A stretch of DNA of 30,393 nt. It comes from Aminipila sp047974845. GTDB taxonomy: Bacteria > Bacillota > Clostridia > Peptostreptococcales > Anaerovoracaceae. Every line of letters starts with the position of its first letter. Within the stretch, counting starts at the first letter, position 1. Made by a program: the position numbers and the translations under genes. The stretch covers positions 1-30,393 of the forward strand of contig JBKECQ010000078.1 in NCBI GenBank assembly GCA_047974845.1. Direction: 5' to 3'. The notes beneath the pieces are model-generated. The model saw only the letters and a list, made by a program, of their open reading frames with translations, was not told the DNA's origin and did no database searches. This document shows positions 7,864 to 15,322 of the stretch, one piece after another.

Positions 7864-8895
7864 ATGAAAGAGTTTTTAAAAAGAAAAAATATAGAGTTCT
7901 CTGCAAAGAGATATTTTAATGATGCTTTGTCAGCAATGGCACTGGGATTATTTTCCTCATTACTAATTGGACTCATCATAAAGACTATTGGAGAACAAAC
8001 CATGAACCTGTTTGGGGCAAGCGCATTTTCCACATTTTTTATTGATACCGGGACAACCGCAATGGGGTTAATGGGTGCAGCTGTAGGGGTGGCTGTTGCT
8101 TGGGGACTTAAAGCTCCGCCATTAGTGCTATTCGCCAGTGCTGTTACAGGAACAATGGGGGCTACATTGGGAGGACCGGCTGGAGCCTTTCTTGCTGCCG
8201 CAATTGGTGCAGAATTTGGTAAAGCAATATCTAAGGAAACAAAGGTTGATATTATAGTTACTCCCGCAGTATCCCTAATCTTTGGTATGATTTCTGCCAA
8301 ACTTTTTGGACCTGCGGTAGGTGCATTGATGACAGGGCTTGGAAAGGTAGTTATGACGGCAACCGAAATGCAGCCACTAATTATGGGAATAATAGTGTCG
8401 GTGATTGTTGGTCTGGTATTAACTGCTCCGATTTCAAGTGCTGCTCTATGTATAATGCTTGACTTAAGCGGTCTTGCGGCAGGAGCGGCTACTATAGGCT
8501 GTTGCGCACAAATGGTAGGCTTTGCAGTTATAAGTTATAGAGAAAATGGTGTAGGTGGATTGATAGCTCAGGGAATAGGAACTTCCATGCTACAGATTTC
8601 AAACATTATTAAAAACCCATGGATTTTAATTCCTCCAACTTTAGCGGGGGCTATACTTGGACCGGTAGGAACCGTGATTTTTAAAATGACAAATGTGCCT
8701 GCGGGTGCGGGAATGGGTACATCCGGGCTTGTGGGTCAAATCGGAACATTTAATGCCATGGGATTTACGGCGGCTGTGTTTGTGAAGGTTCTGTTATTGC
8801 ATATTATTCTTCCGGCACTAATTGCAATACTTATAAATATTTTGTTGATTAAATGGGGGAAGATAAAAACAGGAGATTATAAATTGGATTTATAG
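7864..8895 (+). CDS. Predicted NiaR-regulated transporter (PTS EIIC-like membrane protein)
   Basis: 343 residues, very rich in Gly/Ala, with about nine hydrophobic segments from residue 20 to 335. Phrases such as ALSAMALGLFSSLLIGLIIKTIGEQ and GAGMGTSGLVGQIGTFNAMGF are typical of the stand-alone PTS_EIIC_2-type membrane family. No EIIA or EIIB domain or phosphorylation motif is attached, so sugar phosphotransfer is doubtful. I recall members of this family being predicted niacin transporters in the NiaR regulon of Bacillus and Clostridium. The divergent niaR gene and the operator candidate at 7821-7842 support that reading. ATG 7864 follows GGTCTGAGGA. The gene is monocistronic, ending at the hairpin at 8927-8964. 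Confidence 0.75.
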   Translation: MKEFLKRKNIEFSAKRYFNDALSAMALGLFSSLLIGLIIKTIGEQTMNLFGASAFSTFFIDTGTTAMGLMGAAVGVAVAWGLKAPPLVLFASAVTGTMGATLGGPAGAFLAAAIGAEFGKAISKETKVDIIVTPAVSLIFGMISAKLFGPAVGALMTGLGKVVMTATEMQPLIMGIIVSVIVGLVLTAPISSAALCIMLDLSGLAAGAATIGCCAQMVGFAVISYRENGVGGLIAQGIGTSMLQISNIIKNPWILIPPTLAGAILGPVGTVIFKMTNVPAGAGMGTSGLVGQIGTFNAMGFTAAVFVKVLLLHIILPALIAILINILLIKWGKIKTGDYKLDL

Positions 8896-8926
8896 AAAAT
8901 AAAATAGAATTATATATACAAAAAGA

Positions 8927-8964
8927 AACAGCTATGAGATTGGATAACCAAAATCATAGCTGTT
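8927..8964. terminator. Bidirectional Rho-independent terminator
   Basis: AACAGCTATGA (8927-8937) and TCATAGCTGTT (8954-8964) pair perfectly. CCTTTTTA follows on plus and A-rich sequence precedes (T-rich on minus). It separates the transporter from the convergent amidohydrolase. Confidence 0.88.
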
Positions 8965-9002
8965 CCTTTTTAGTTGAGTTGTATTATAAATATATGGTTG
9001 AG

Positions 9003-10133
9003 CTAAATTATGTGGGATAGTAACTTATAGTACTTATACCCCGAAAGTAGGATTTCCTCATCAAAATCAAAATTATTACTATGAAGAGGAATATTTGTTC
9101 CAGTGCCAAGAAGTGCAAAAACCGCAGGGGACTTTGTTCCATAGTATGAAAAATCCTCAGAAATCATAATTGGTTCTTCCAATTCCTTATAGAAACTTAA
9201 TGTTTCTAAATGTGGCTTTATTTTATTATAAAGCTCACTGTCATTTATAACAGGCAAATAGCCATATGAGCAATGAACTATTATTTTGCATCCATATAAC
9301 ATTTCATAATGTTTTGCAATTTCATTTAATCTTTGCTCCATAAAATCAAAGGTTTCAAGTTTAAAGGCTCGCATGGTTCCTACCAGATGAGCATTGCCGG
9401 CAATAACATTTCTGGCACTTCCACTTCGCATTTTACATATTTTTAAAAGAGTTCTCTCGTCTGACGGAGACTCTGTTTCTTGCATTTTATATATATCTAA
9501 AATATACTTTGTTGCAATTTGCAGTGCGTCTATGCCTTTATAATATGTTGCGGCATGAGTACTTTTTCCTTTTATTTCTATGTTTATTTCAGCAGATTTA
9601 GGCATTAGAGCACCTGATTTAGTTGAAAGTTGCCCTTTAGGAATATTAGGCCACAGGTGTATGCCAAAGGTTCGGATAACCTTATATTTTTCAAAGATAG
9701 ATGAACTGACAATATCTCTGGCACCACCGGTAGTTTCTTCGGCAGGCTGAAATATAAGCAATATATTGTACGGAAAGTCATTAGTATTATTTACATACTC
9801 TGCAAAGCCCAAAAGCATTGACATATGACCGTCATGACCGCAACCATGCATTTGCCCCGGCTTTTCGGAAATAAAGTTATGTGTATTTTTTTCGGGCATT
9901 GTCAGACCATCCATATCGCTTCTATAAGCAATTGTAAATTCTTTGCCTTTATTAAAGAAAGCACAAACACCGGTATTTACTACACTTGTAAATTCACAAT
10001 CCATATTCCCCATCACACTCATGATGTAGTCTCGTGTTTCAAATAATTGATCCCCTATTTCAGGGATACGATGAAGCCTACGATGATGTTTAACTAAGGT
10101 GTCCAACATATTATTATCATTAAACTCGTCCAT
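9003..10133 (-). CDS. M20-family amidohydrolase, possible N-acetyl-diaminopimelate deacetylase
   Basis: 376 residues, the usual length for M20D amidohydrolases. Motifs are HRIPEIGD (21-28), RSDMDGL around 71-77, the metal-site MHGCGHDGHM at 95-104 (C98 and H100), PAEE with catalytic-type E132/E133, GIHLWP (H159) and a late SEDFSYYG. This architecture hydrolyses N-acyl or N-carbamoyl amino acids. The length and layout resemble B. subtilis N-acetyl-diaminopimelate deacetylase (YkuR). That is attractive because dapB and the acetylating dapH lie 2.8 kb away, but the gene stands alone on the opposite strand, so hippurate-type or peptidoglycan-derived substrates remain possible. GGAG precedes ATG 10131-10133 and lies in a hairpin loop. 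Confidence 0.85.
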   Translation of the reverse strand: MDEFNDNNMLDTLVKHHRRLHRIPEIGDQLFETRDYIMSVMGNMDCEFTSVVNTGVCAFFNKGKEFTIAYRSDMDGLTMPEKNTHNFISEKPGQMHGCGHDGHMSMLLGFAEYVNNTNDFPYNILLIFQPAEETTGGARDIVSSSIFEKYKVIRTFGIHLWPNIPKGQLSTKSGALMPKSAEINIEIKGKSTHAATYYKGIDALQIATKYILDIYKMQETESPSDERTLLKICKMRSGSARNVIAGNAHLVGTMRAFKLETFDFMEQRLNEIAKHYEMLYGCKIIVHCSYGYLPVINDSELYNKIKPHLETLSFYKELEEPIMISEDFSYYGTKSPAVFALLGTGTNIPLHSNNFDFDEEILLSGYKYYKLLSHII

Positions 10134-10154
10134 CTTAAATATCTCCTATTTAAG
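10134..10154 (-). promoter_or_regulatory. Ribosome-binding site held in a hairpin loop (amidohydrolase leader)
   Basis: CTTAAATA (10134-10141) and TATTTAAG (10147-10154) form a perfect 8-bp stem. The five loop bases read GGAGA on the message and are the Shine-Dalgarno. The start codon abuts the stem. The stem is almost all A-U, so it would be weak, and a protein operator of the same symmetry is an alternative. Confidence 0.45.
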
Positions 10155-10256
10155 TTTGTTTTTCCACAAATGGATAATAATATTCATTATAAGGATAAAC
10201 AAACATTGATATAATACAATTTTTGTGCTGATGTGTCAAATGAAAACGAAAAAAAT

Positions 10257-10308
10257 TTGTAATGTAATTATATTACAACATAAAATCATCACACTTTTAT
10301 GTTATAAT
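10257..10308 (+). promoter_or_regulatory. Promoter with overlapping operators for the DUF5685 operon
   Basis: An extended -10 (TGTTATAAT, 10300-10308) has no clear -35. Two inverted repeats overlap it: TTGTAAT/ATTACAA (10257-10263 and 10272-10278), and AACATAAAA/TTTTATGTT (10277-10285 and 10295-10303), the latter covering the -10. The weak -35 with a palindrome over the -10 suggests repressor or activator control. No known factor is assigned. Confidence 0.5.
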
Positions 10309-10346
10309 ATAGACTTAAAATTACGCTTGAAGGGAGAAATATTTGC

Positions 10347-11255
10347 ATGCTGGGATATGTAATTCCAGAAAAGGGTGAATTGAAGATTAGGGAATATGAT
10401 ATATATAAATCATATTATTGCGGGATTTGTAAAAGCGTAGGCAGACGATATGGACAATTTCCAAGACTTACACTAAGCTATGATTTTGCTTTTCTGGCAG
10501 TTCTACTAGATTCTCTTCAGAAAGAAATGGAAGAAATTACACAGGAGCGATGTATACGCCATCAAATTAAAAAAAGTCCTGTGGCAAAGGAAAGCGAAGC
10601 AATAAAATTTGCCGGGGATGTTATGCTTATTTTAGCGTATTATAAATTGATAGACGATTATATAGACGATAAGGATTACAAAGCAAAGACTGCGTCTATG
10701 TGTTTAGCCTCTGCCATAAGAAAACTGCGAGCAGTGAAGCCTGAGTTATGTGAATTAATTGAAACAAACTTAAATGGGCTGTCTGCATTGGAAAAGGAAA
10801 AGTGTGCAGAGCTTGATAGAGTGGAGGAACCCTTCGCAAACATTATGATGGAAGTTTTTCAGGCTGGAGTAATGGACTCATCATTTAGTGAAAAGCTAAA
10901 CATAGATAATACAAAAAAACTCATGGGTCATATAGGTTACCATTTAGGGAAATGGATATATTTGATTGACGCCTATGAGGATATAGAAGAAAACCTACAA
11001 AAGAAAACCTACAATCCACTGATTTACAGGTTCCAATATGAACAGAACAATGAAGATTTAGATACGTTTAGAGAAAGGATAAAACCCATTGTTGAATTTA
11101 ATCTTTTTCACTATCTGGCAGAAATAAGTAATGCTTTGGATTTATTGGAAATTAAAAAAAACAGAGGTATTATTGACAATATAGCGTATTTCGGTTTGCG
11201 AAGAAAAACTGAAAATGTGTTGGAAAATATAGACAAAAACAAAAAAAGTAAGTAA
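10347..11255 (+). CDS. DUF5685 family protein, function unknown
   Basis: 302 residues, matching the clostridial DUF5685 family as I recall it. The start MLGYVIPEKGELKIREYDIYK is followed by YYCGICKSVGRRYG with a CxxC at C25/C28, then a further Cys-His pair in ERCIRHQI. A mostly helical body carries LGKWIYLIDAYEDIEEN in its second half, rich in Asp/Glu that could bind metal. No signal peptide or TM is seen, so it is probably cytoplasmic. GGGAGAAA precedes ATG 10347. It heads a cluster with a J-domain protein and a small membrane protein, a set I recall occurring together in Clostridia. A chaperone-linked metalloprotein role would be speculation. Confidence 0.8.
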   Translation: MLGYVIPEKGELKIREYDIYKSYYCGICKSVGRRYGQFPRLTLSYDFAFLAVLLDSLQKEMEEITQERCIRHQIKKSPVAKESEAIKFAGDVMLILAYYKLIDDYIDDKDYKAKTASMCLASAIRKLRAVKPELCELIETNLNGLSALEKEKCAELDRVEEPFANIMMEVFQAGVMDSSFSEKLNIDNTKKLMGHIGYHLGKWIYLIDAYEDIEENLQKKTYNPLIYRFQYEQNNEDLDTFRERIKPIVEFNLFHYLAEISNALDLLEIKKNRGIIDNIAYFGLRRKTENVLENIDKNKKSK

Positions 11256-11332
11256 CATAAATTCAAAAAGATTTATTGTAATATTTGTGAGTTTTAAATA
11301 TAAAAATTAGAAGGAATAGGAGACAACAATAC

Positions 11333-11917
11333 ATGAATAATCCATACGAAGTTTTAGGAGTTAGACAGAATGCCAGTGAGCAAGAGATAAAATCGGCATA
11401 TAGGGAACTTGTAAAGAAATATCATCCTGACAAGTATCAAAATAACCCATTATCTGATCTTGCAGAAGAAAAGTTACAAGAAGTAAATGAAGCCTATGAT
11501 TACCTTATGAAGAACGGCAGTAATCCATCGGTAAATAACAATTCAGGGTTTTCCAATAACCAGGAACAAAGTACACCGGAATATAATGATATAAGAGGTA
11601 TTATAGATTCAGGTAACTTAAACTTTGCAGAACAAAAATTAGCGAAAATTAGAAACCGTGATGCAGAATGGTTTTTCTTATCAGGAATGATTTCTTATAA
11701 AAGAGGTTGGTATGATGATGCAATAGCGAAAATTAGAACAGCAATCAATATGAATCCAAATAATTTTGAATATCAAAATGCATTGGGAAGTATAATGAAC
11801 TCAGGGAGAATGTATCAAAACAATTCATTTGGCAGAGGATATCCAAATAACGACGATATGATGTGCAAAATGTGTCAAATGTATATTTGTGCAGATTTTT
11901 GCTGTGATTGCATTTAG
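11333..11917 (+). CDS. J-domain (DnaJ-like) protein with TPR-like region and Cys-rich tail
   Basis: 194 residues. The N-terminal J domain (about 2-70) carries the DnaK-stimulating HPD at 31-33. A polar Asn/Gln/Ser linker (about 70-95) follows, then a short helical repeat region (about 95-155: NFAEQKLAKIRNRDAEWFFL and SYKRGWYDDAIAKIRTAI) resembling one or two TPR units. The extreme C-terminus carries six cysteines (178, 181, 186, 190, 191, 193). It lacks the Gly/Phe and zinc-finger regions of true DnaJ, so it is a specialised co-chaperone. AGGAG sits about 12 bp before ATG 11333, and it lies 77 bp after the DUF5685 gene. The Cys tail could bind metal or be acylated to dock at the membrane. Neither is shown. 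Confidence 0.88.
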   Translation: MNNPYEVLGVRQNASEQEIKSAYRELVKKYHPDKYQNNPLSDLAEEKLQEVNEAYDYLMKNGSNPSVNNNSGFSNNQEQSTPEYNDIRGIIDSGNLNFAEQKLAKIRNRDAEWFFLSGMISYKRGWYDDAIAKIRTAINMNPNNFEYQNALGSIMNSGRMYQNNSFGRGYPNNDDMMCKMCQMYICADFCCDCI

Positions 11918-11941
11918 TTCAATATTATTTAGTTCAATATT
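11912..11941. repeat. 15-bp exact tandem duplication over the J-domain gene stop codon
   Basis: ATTTAGTTCAATATT occurs twice back to back (11912-11926, 11927-11941). The first copy holds the TAG stop of the J-domain gene, and the second copy repeats an in-frame TAG. Confidence 0.97.
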
Positions 11942-11965
11942 ATGATGATGGGTATGGGGGATAAT

Positions 11966-12496
11966 ATGGATAATAAAGTTAATACCGGAGGAAAAAATGG
12001 AAAGATAATTGCATTGGGGGGAATACTCTTGGCATTATCATTGGTGAGTCTTTATATAGCATCATTTGTTCCGGGGTTTGAAATTACTTTTTATACTTTA
12101 AGCTCTATATTTGTTCCTATAATGATGATAGAAAGTAAAGGCAAAGGTGGATGGCTGCTTTACATTGCGTGCTCTATTTTGGCATTAGTGATTTTACCCA
12201 ATAAGGTTGCAGCGGTTCCTTATATCTTTTTCTTTGGAATATATGGTATCTTAAAATGCTATATAGAAAAAGTTAAATCACCGGCAATGCAATTGGTCAT
12301 AAAGTTTTCTATCTTTACAACTTTAATAGTTGTGGCATATAACTTTTTCTATAGTTTGTTTTTTGGTGTTATTACAGTAAAGGATTATGCACCATGGATA
12401 CTTTTAATTATAGCAGAAGCGTTTTTCCTAGTTTATGATATGCTTCTTAGTTGGGCTATAAATTATTATTATAGAAGATTTTACGGGCGAATTTAG
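11966..12496 (+). CDS. Small multi-TM membrane protein, function unknown
   Basis: About 176 residues from ATG 11966, preferred because TATGGGGG sits five bases upstream. An in-frame ATG at 11942 would add MMMGMGDN but has no ribosome-binding site. A polar N-terminus (MDNKVNTGGKNGK) is followed by five or six hydrophobic segments and a basic end (YYYRRFYGRI). I do not recognise a family beyond similarity to the small membrane proteins that accompany DUF5685/J-domain genes in Clostridia. It lies in the same direction, 48 bp after the J-domain gene, so a functional link to the Cys-tailed co-chaperone at the membrane is possible. The strong terminator at 12598 closes the cluster. Confidence 0.75.
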   Translation: MDNKVNTGGKNGKIIALGGILLALSLVSLYIASFVPGFEITFYTLSSIFVPIMMIESKGKGGWLLYIACSILALVILPNKVAAVPYIFFFGIYGILKCYIEKVKSPAMQLVIKFSIFTTLIVVAYNFFYSLFFGVITVKDYAPWILLIIAEAFFLVYDMLLSWAINYYYRRFYGRI

Positions 12497-12527
12497 ATGC
12501 TACATTATTTTAGACGTTACATTATTT
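12494..12527. repeat. 17-bp tandem duplication over a stop codon
   Basis: TAGATGCTACATTATTT (12494-12510) is followed directly by TAGACGTTACATTATTT (12511-12527), with two mismatches. The first copy begins with the stop codon of the membrane-protein gene. Confidence 0.93.
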
Positions 12528-12548
12528 ATGGGACAATTAGATAATATT

Positions 12549-12596
12549 AAATATAAAGATAAACGAAATTTTATAAATATAAAATAAACGAAATTT
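12549..12596. repeat. 22/23-bp tandem repeat, two copies
   Basis: AAATATAAAGATAAACGAAA plus TTT (12549-12571) recurs at 12575-12596 with a single deleted G. The copies are three bases apart and lie just before the terminator. Confidence 0.9.
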
Positions 12597-12597
12597 G

Positions 12598-12641
12598 AGA
12601 CTGTATATATGGGTTATAAATCCCAGCTATACAGTCTTTTT
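12598..12641 (+). terminator. Rho-independent terminator of the DUF5685 cluster
   Basis: AGACTGTATA (12598-12607) pairs with TATACAGTCT (12628-12637), with an inner GGG/CCC pair, followed by TTTTATTG. Confidence 0.9.
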
Positions 12642-12644
12642 ATT

Positions 12645-12677
12645 GTTGCCCTGCCGTAGCTAAGATACGGCACGCAA
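12645..12677. other. GC-rich stem-loop in the dapB upstream region
   Basis: TGCCGTA (12652-12658) and TACGGCA (12666-12672) form a perfect 7-bp stem with loop GCTAAGA. TTGC and GCAA outside extend it. No T-run follows. The 12642-12912 gap also holds ATAAACT/AGTTTAT (12762-12779). I see no lysine riboswitch, no clear sigma-A promoter and no small gene in it. Confidence 0.55.
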
Positions 12678-12912
12678 GCCTTATACGAAAAATTGCAAAG
12701 TATACTTACACCCCCATGATGTTTTTATGGTCATATTATATAAGTTTCCAAAATAATCTATATAAACTAATAAGTTTATTTAGCTAATCATTATTGCAGG
12801 CTCTATTGTTTATTAAGCTATGTGAATAAATAGTGATACAGGTACAACTTTAAGGATAAATTTATTTAATTATTGTTTTATGTGATAAAGAAACAGAAAT
12901 GGGGGATTCTTT

Positions 12913-13656
12913 ATGAATATAGCGATTGTAGGTACTGGTGCAATGGGAACGGTTCTTAAAGGTTTAATTGAAGAAAAAGAAAATATGGAATGTGTGGCCT
13001 TTATAGAACCTATGAAAGGTGAAAGCTTGGAAGATGTAGAAAATGATATAGATGTTATTATAGATTTTAGTAATCCTGCAAATTTAAATAAAATAGATGA
13101 ATTCGTAAGAAAAAAAGGTTGCGGTGTAGTATTTGCAACCACAGGATTTGATGAATTGCAAGATGTTCAGATAAGAGAATTATCAAGAAAAGTGCCAGTT
13201 GTAAAAACGGCAAATTTTTCATTGGGAATAACTGTAATGAAGAAGGTAATCGATATTATTACACCTGTGCTAAGGGATAGTTTTGATATGGAAATAATTG
13301 AGAAACATCATAATATGAAGCTTGATTCTCCAAGCGGTACAGCAAAACTATTAGCCGACGCCATGAACCCCAAAAAAGAATATGCGCTTATTCACGGTAG
13401 GACAGGAAATAGAAAAAGAGCAAAGGAAATAGGCATTCATGCAATAAGAGGTGGAACAATTGCAGGGGAGCATACAGTACTATTTGCAGGAGAAGATGAA
13501 ATACTCGAGATAAAGCACACTGCTCTATCTAAAAAGATTTTTGCTGCCGGGGCATTAAAAGCGGCAGAATTTGTTTATGAAAGAATTATTACCGGTATTC
13601 AAAATGAAGCTGTAGGCGTAGGTCTTTATGATATGGATGATGTGCTGTTTCATTAA
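12913..13656 (+). CDS. dapB: 4-hydroxy-tetrahydrodipicolinate reductase
   Basis: 247 residues, normal for DapB. It reduces the DapA product to tetrahydrodipicolinate with NAD(P)H in the cytoplasm, on the diaminopimelate/lysine route. The Rossmann motif GTGAMG is at 7-12. The catalytic segment EKHHNMKLDSPSGTA gives H132/H133, K136 and the substrate-binding S139-T143. The HAIRGGTIAGEHTV block is also present. GGGGGA precedes ATG 12913. dapH follows 50 bp later, probably in one operon. dapA is not in the window. Confidence 0.97.
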   Translation: MNIAIVGTGAMGTVLKGLIEEKENMECVAFIEPMKGESLEDVENDIDVIIDFSNPANLNKIDEFVRKKGCGVVFATTGFDELQDVQIRELSRKVPVVKTANFSLGITVMKKVIDIITPVLRDSFDMEIIEKHHNMKLDSPSGTAKLLADAMNPKKEYALIHGRTGNRKRAKEIGIHAIRGGTIAGEHTVLFAGEDEILEIKHTALSKKIFAAGALKAAEFVYERIITGIQNEAVGVGLYDMDDVLFH

Positions 13657-13706
13657 ATCAAAAGATTAAGTATTTAAAAATATAATAATTAATGTAGGAG
13701 ATACAC

Positions 13707-14417
13707 ATGGAAACAAGAGAAATCATTGAACTAATAAAAAAGTCAGAGAGAAAAACCCCCGTAAAAGTTTATATCAAAGAATCAGAGGAAACCCTATTTC
13801 CAAATTGTAAAACATTTAAGCTGGGTGAAACTGCTGAAGAGACAAATAAACTGGTGTTTGGGGAATGGGAAGATATAGAAACTGCTTTAAAGAACCAAAA
13901 AAACAGTATTATCGAATGTGTAGTAGAAGGTCAGTGTAGAAATTCTATACTTTCACTTCTTGACACAAAAAAATTAGAAGCCAGAATTGAACCGGGTGCC
14001 ATTATAAGAGAAAATGTCAAAATCGAGAGCAATGCAATAATTATGATGGGAGCAATAATAAATATTGGTTCAGAGGTGGGCAGTGGAAGCATGATAGATA
14101 TGGGAGCCATATTAGGAGCAAGGGCAACTGTGGGAAAGAACTGCCATATTGGAGCGGGTACAGTGCTTGCCGGCGTTTTAGAACCACCGGGGGCAAAACC
14201 CGTCATTATCGAGGACGATGTAGTTATAGGTGCAAATGCAGTAGTCTTAGAGGGCTGTACAGTGGGAAAAGGTGCAATTGTTGGAGCAGGGGCAGTAGTA
14301 ACTAAGGATGTGCCTGAAAATACAGTAGTTGTTGGGGTTCCTGCAAGGGTTATAAAAATGAGAGAAGATATAAGCGTGGAGAAAACAGAGATACTCCCTT
14401 GCTTAAGAGAATTATAA
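13707..14417 (+). CDS. dapH: Tetrahydrodipicolinate N-acetyltransferase
   Basis: 236 residues, the size of the Firmicute acetylating enzyme and shorter than the succinylating DapD of proteobacteria. It transfers acetyl from acetyl-CoA to tetrahydrodipicolinate, opening the acetylase branch of diaminopimelate synthesis. An N-terminal alpha/beta domain (1-85) is followed by left-handed beta-helix hexapeptide repeats (about 90-215: VKIESNAIIMMGAIINIG, GSMIDMGAILGARATVG, CHIGAGTVLAG). The active-site-like EPPGAKPVIIEDDVVIGANA loop and a C-terminal cap come next. TAGGAGATACAC precedes ATG 13707. The M20 amidohydrolase at 9003-10133 could be the matching deacetylase. Confidence 0.96.
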   Translation: METREIIELIKKSERKTPVKVYIKESEETLFPNCKTFKLGETAEETNKLVFGEWEDIETALKNQKNSIIECVVEGQCRNSILSLLDTKKLEARIEPGAIIRENVKIESNAIIMMGAIINIGSEVGSGSMIDMGAILGARATVGKNCHIGAGTVLAGVLEPPGAKPVIIEDDVVIGANAVVLEGCTVGKGAIVGAGAVVTKDVPENTVVVGVPARVIKMREDISVEKTEILPCLREL

Positions 14418-14439
14418 TTTAAAATATTTTGTGTGTGTT

Positions 14440-14473
14440 AAAAGGGCTATCTTCATGAGGATAAGCCCTTTTT
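14440..14473 (+). terminator. Rho-independent terminator of dapBH
   Basis: AAAAGGGCT (14440-14448) pairs with AGCCCTTTT (14464-14472), with ATC/GAT inside and one bulged A. It ends in a T-run. Confidence 0.9.
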
Positions 14474-14480
14474 CCAGCAT

Positions 14481-14509
14481 TTGCAACACAACTTTTTTCA
14501 TGATATAAT
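14481..14509 (+). promoter_or_regulatory. Promoter of the agrA-agrC operon
   Basis: TTGCAA (14481-14486), exactly 17 bp, then an extended -10 TGATATAAT (TATAAT 14504-14509). This is a strong, apparently constitutive promoter about 48 bp before the GTG start. I see no copy of the palindrome found near agrB. Confidence 0.75.
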
Positions 14510-14563
14510 TATTGAGATGGGAAATGAAATTGACATACTTTTTAAATATGAGAGGAAATTTTA

Positions 14564-15322
14564 GTGATAACAATTTTGGTTGTAGAGGATTCTATAAAGG
14601 ATAGGATATGTTATGAAAGGGTTTTATCAAATCTAAAGGAAGTAGAATATTTTTTTGCAAATTCCGGAGAAGAAGCTCTTGAAATGGCTAAAAAAGTACA
14701 TATTGATTTATTTATTTTAGATGTTGAACTACCCGGGATGAGTGGGTTTGAGCTGGCATCAACCTTGAGAAGAATGGAAATATATACATTAGCAATGATT
14801 ATTTTCATTACCGGATACTCTAAGGAACAATTGGAGGCATTCAAAAGATTTCATTGTTATGATTATATTTTAAAACCTTTTAATGAGTTAGAGTTTAAGG
14901 AGAAGGTTGTAAAGCTTATAAAGCAAATGAATATACAAATGCTCAAGCAGGATAAAATGAAAATTATTTTCTTTGAAACCGCTGAAGGTATACAGCTGAT
15001 ACCAACTAACAAAATAAAATATGCAGTGACTGAGTTGCGAAAGTGCCACTTATATACAGAGTTACAGACTGAGCCGTTTATAAGCAGTAGCGTTTTCCTT
15101 AAAGATTTAATAGAGGAAGTAAACGAGCCATATTTTATTCAGTGTCATAAATCCTTTGCTGTAAATGTAAAGCACATTAAATCTATAGAGCAACTAACAT
15201 ATAGATTATGGAAGATTACTCTATTTAATTCTGAAACTGAAGTAGATGTAGGTAAAAAGTTTTATGATCAAGTTGCGTTAAAGTTGGAAGAATGGATTGA
15301 AGAGCAGCGGAGGAGCAAATAA
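14564..15322 (+). CDS. LytTR-type response regulator, AgrA-like
   Basis: 252 residues. The receiver (1-120) has E8/D9, phospho-acceptor D53 (LFILDVELPG), a Thr in IIFITGYS and Lys in YILKPF. The C-terminal LytTR DNA-binding domain (about 140-245) includes FIQCHKSFAVNVKHIKSIE. LytTR proteins bind pairs of 9-bp direct repeats spaced by 12 bp, and such repeats lie at 17392-17453 upstream of agrB. The start is GTG 14564 after GAGAGGAA. The stop overlaps the kinase ATG (TAATG), so the two genes are translationally coupled. Order is regulator then kinase, the reverse of the staphylococcal agrC-agrA order. AgrA/ComE-type function is inferred from domains and the adjacent agrB and agrD. Confidence 0.92.
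   Translation: MITILVVEDSIKDRICYERVLSNLKEVEYFFANSGEEALEMAKKVHIDLFILDVELPGMSGFELASTLRRMEIYTLAMIIFITGYSKEQLEAFKRFHCYDYILKPFNELEFKEKVVKLIKQMNIQMLKQDKMKIIFFETAEGIQLIPTNKIKYAVTELRKCHLYTELQTEPFISSSVFLKDLIEEVNEPYFIQCHKSFAVNVKHIKSIEQLTYRLWKITLFNSETEVDVGKKFYDQVALKLEEWIEEQRRSK

Noticed and set aside
7710..8300. Long open frame on the minus strand opposite the transporter
   Set aside because: It is an Ala/Pro-rich mirror of the Gly/Ala-rich transporter, has no ribosome-binding site and would cover the transporter promoter and operators.
12642..12912. Lysine riboswitch ahead of dapB
   Set aside because: The conserved lysine-aptamer motifs are not recognisable; only simple hairpins are present.
13931..14206. 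Pro/Ile-rich open frame antisense to dapH
   Set aside because: It is the complement of the hexapeptide-repeat codons and is not an independent gene.
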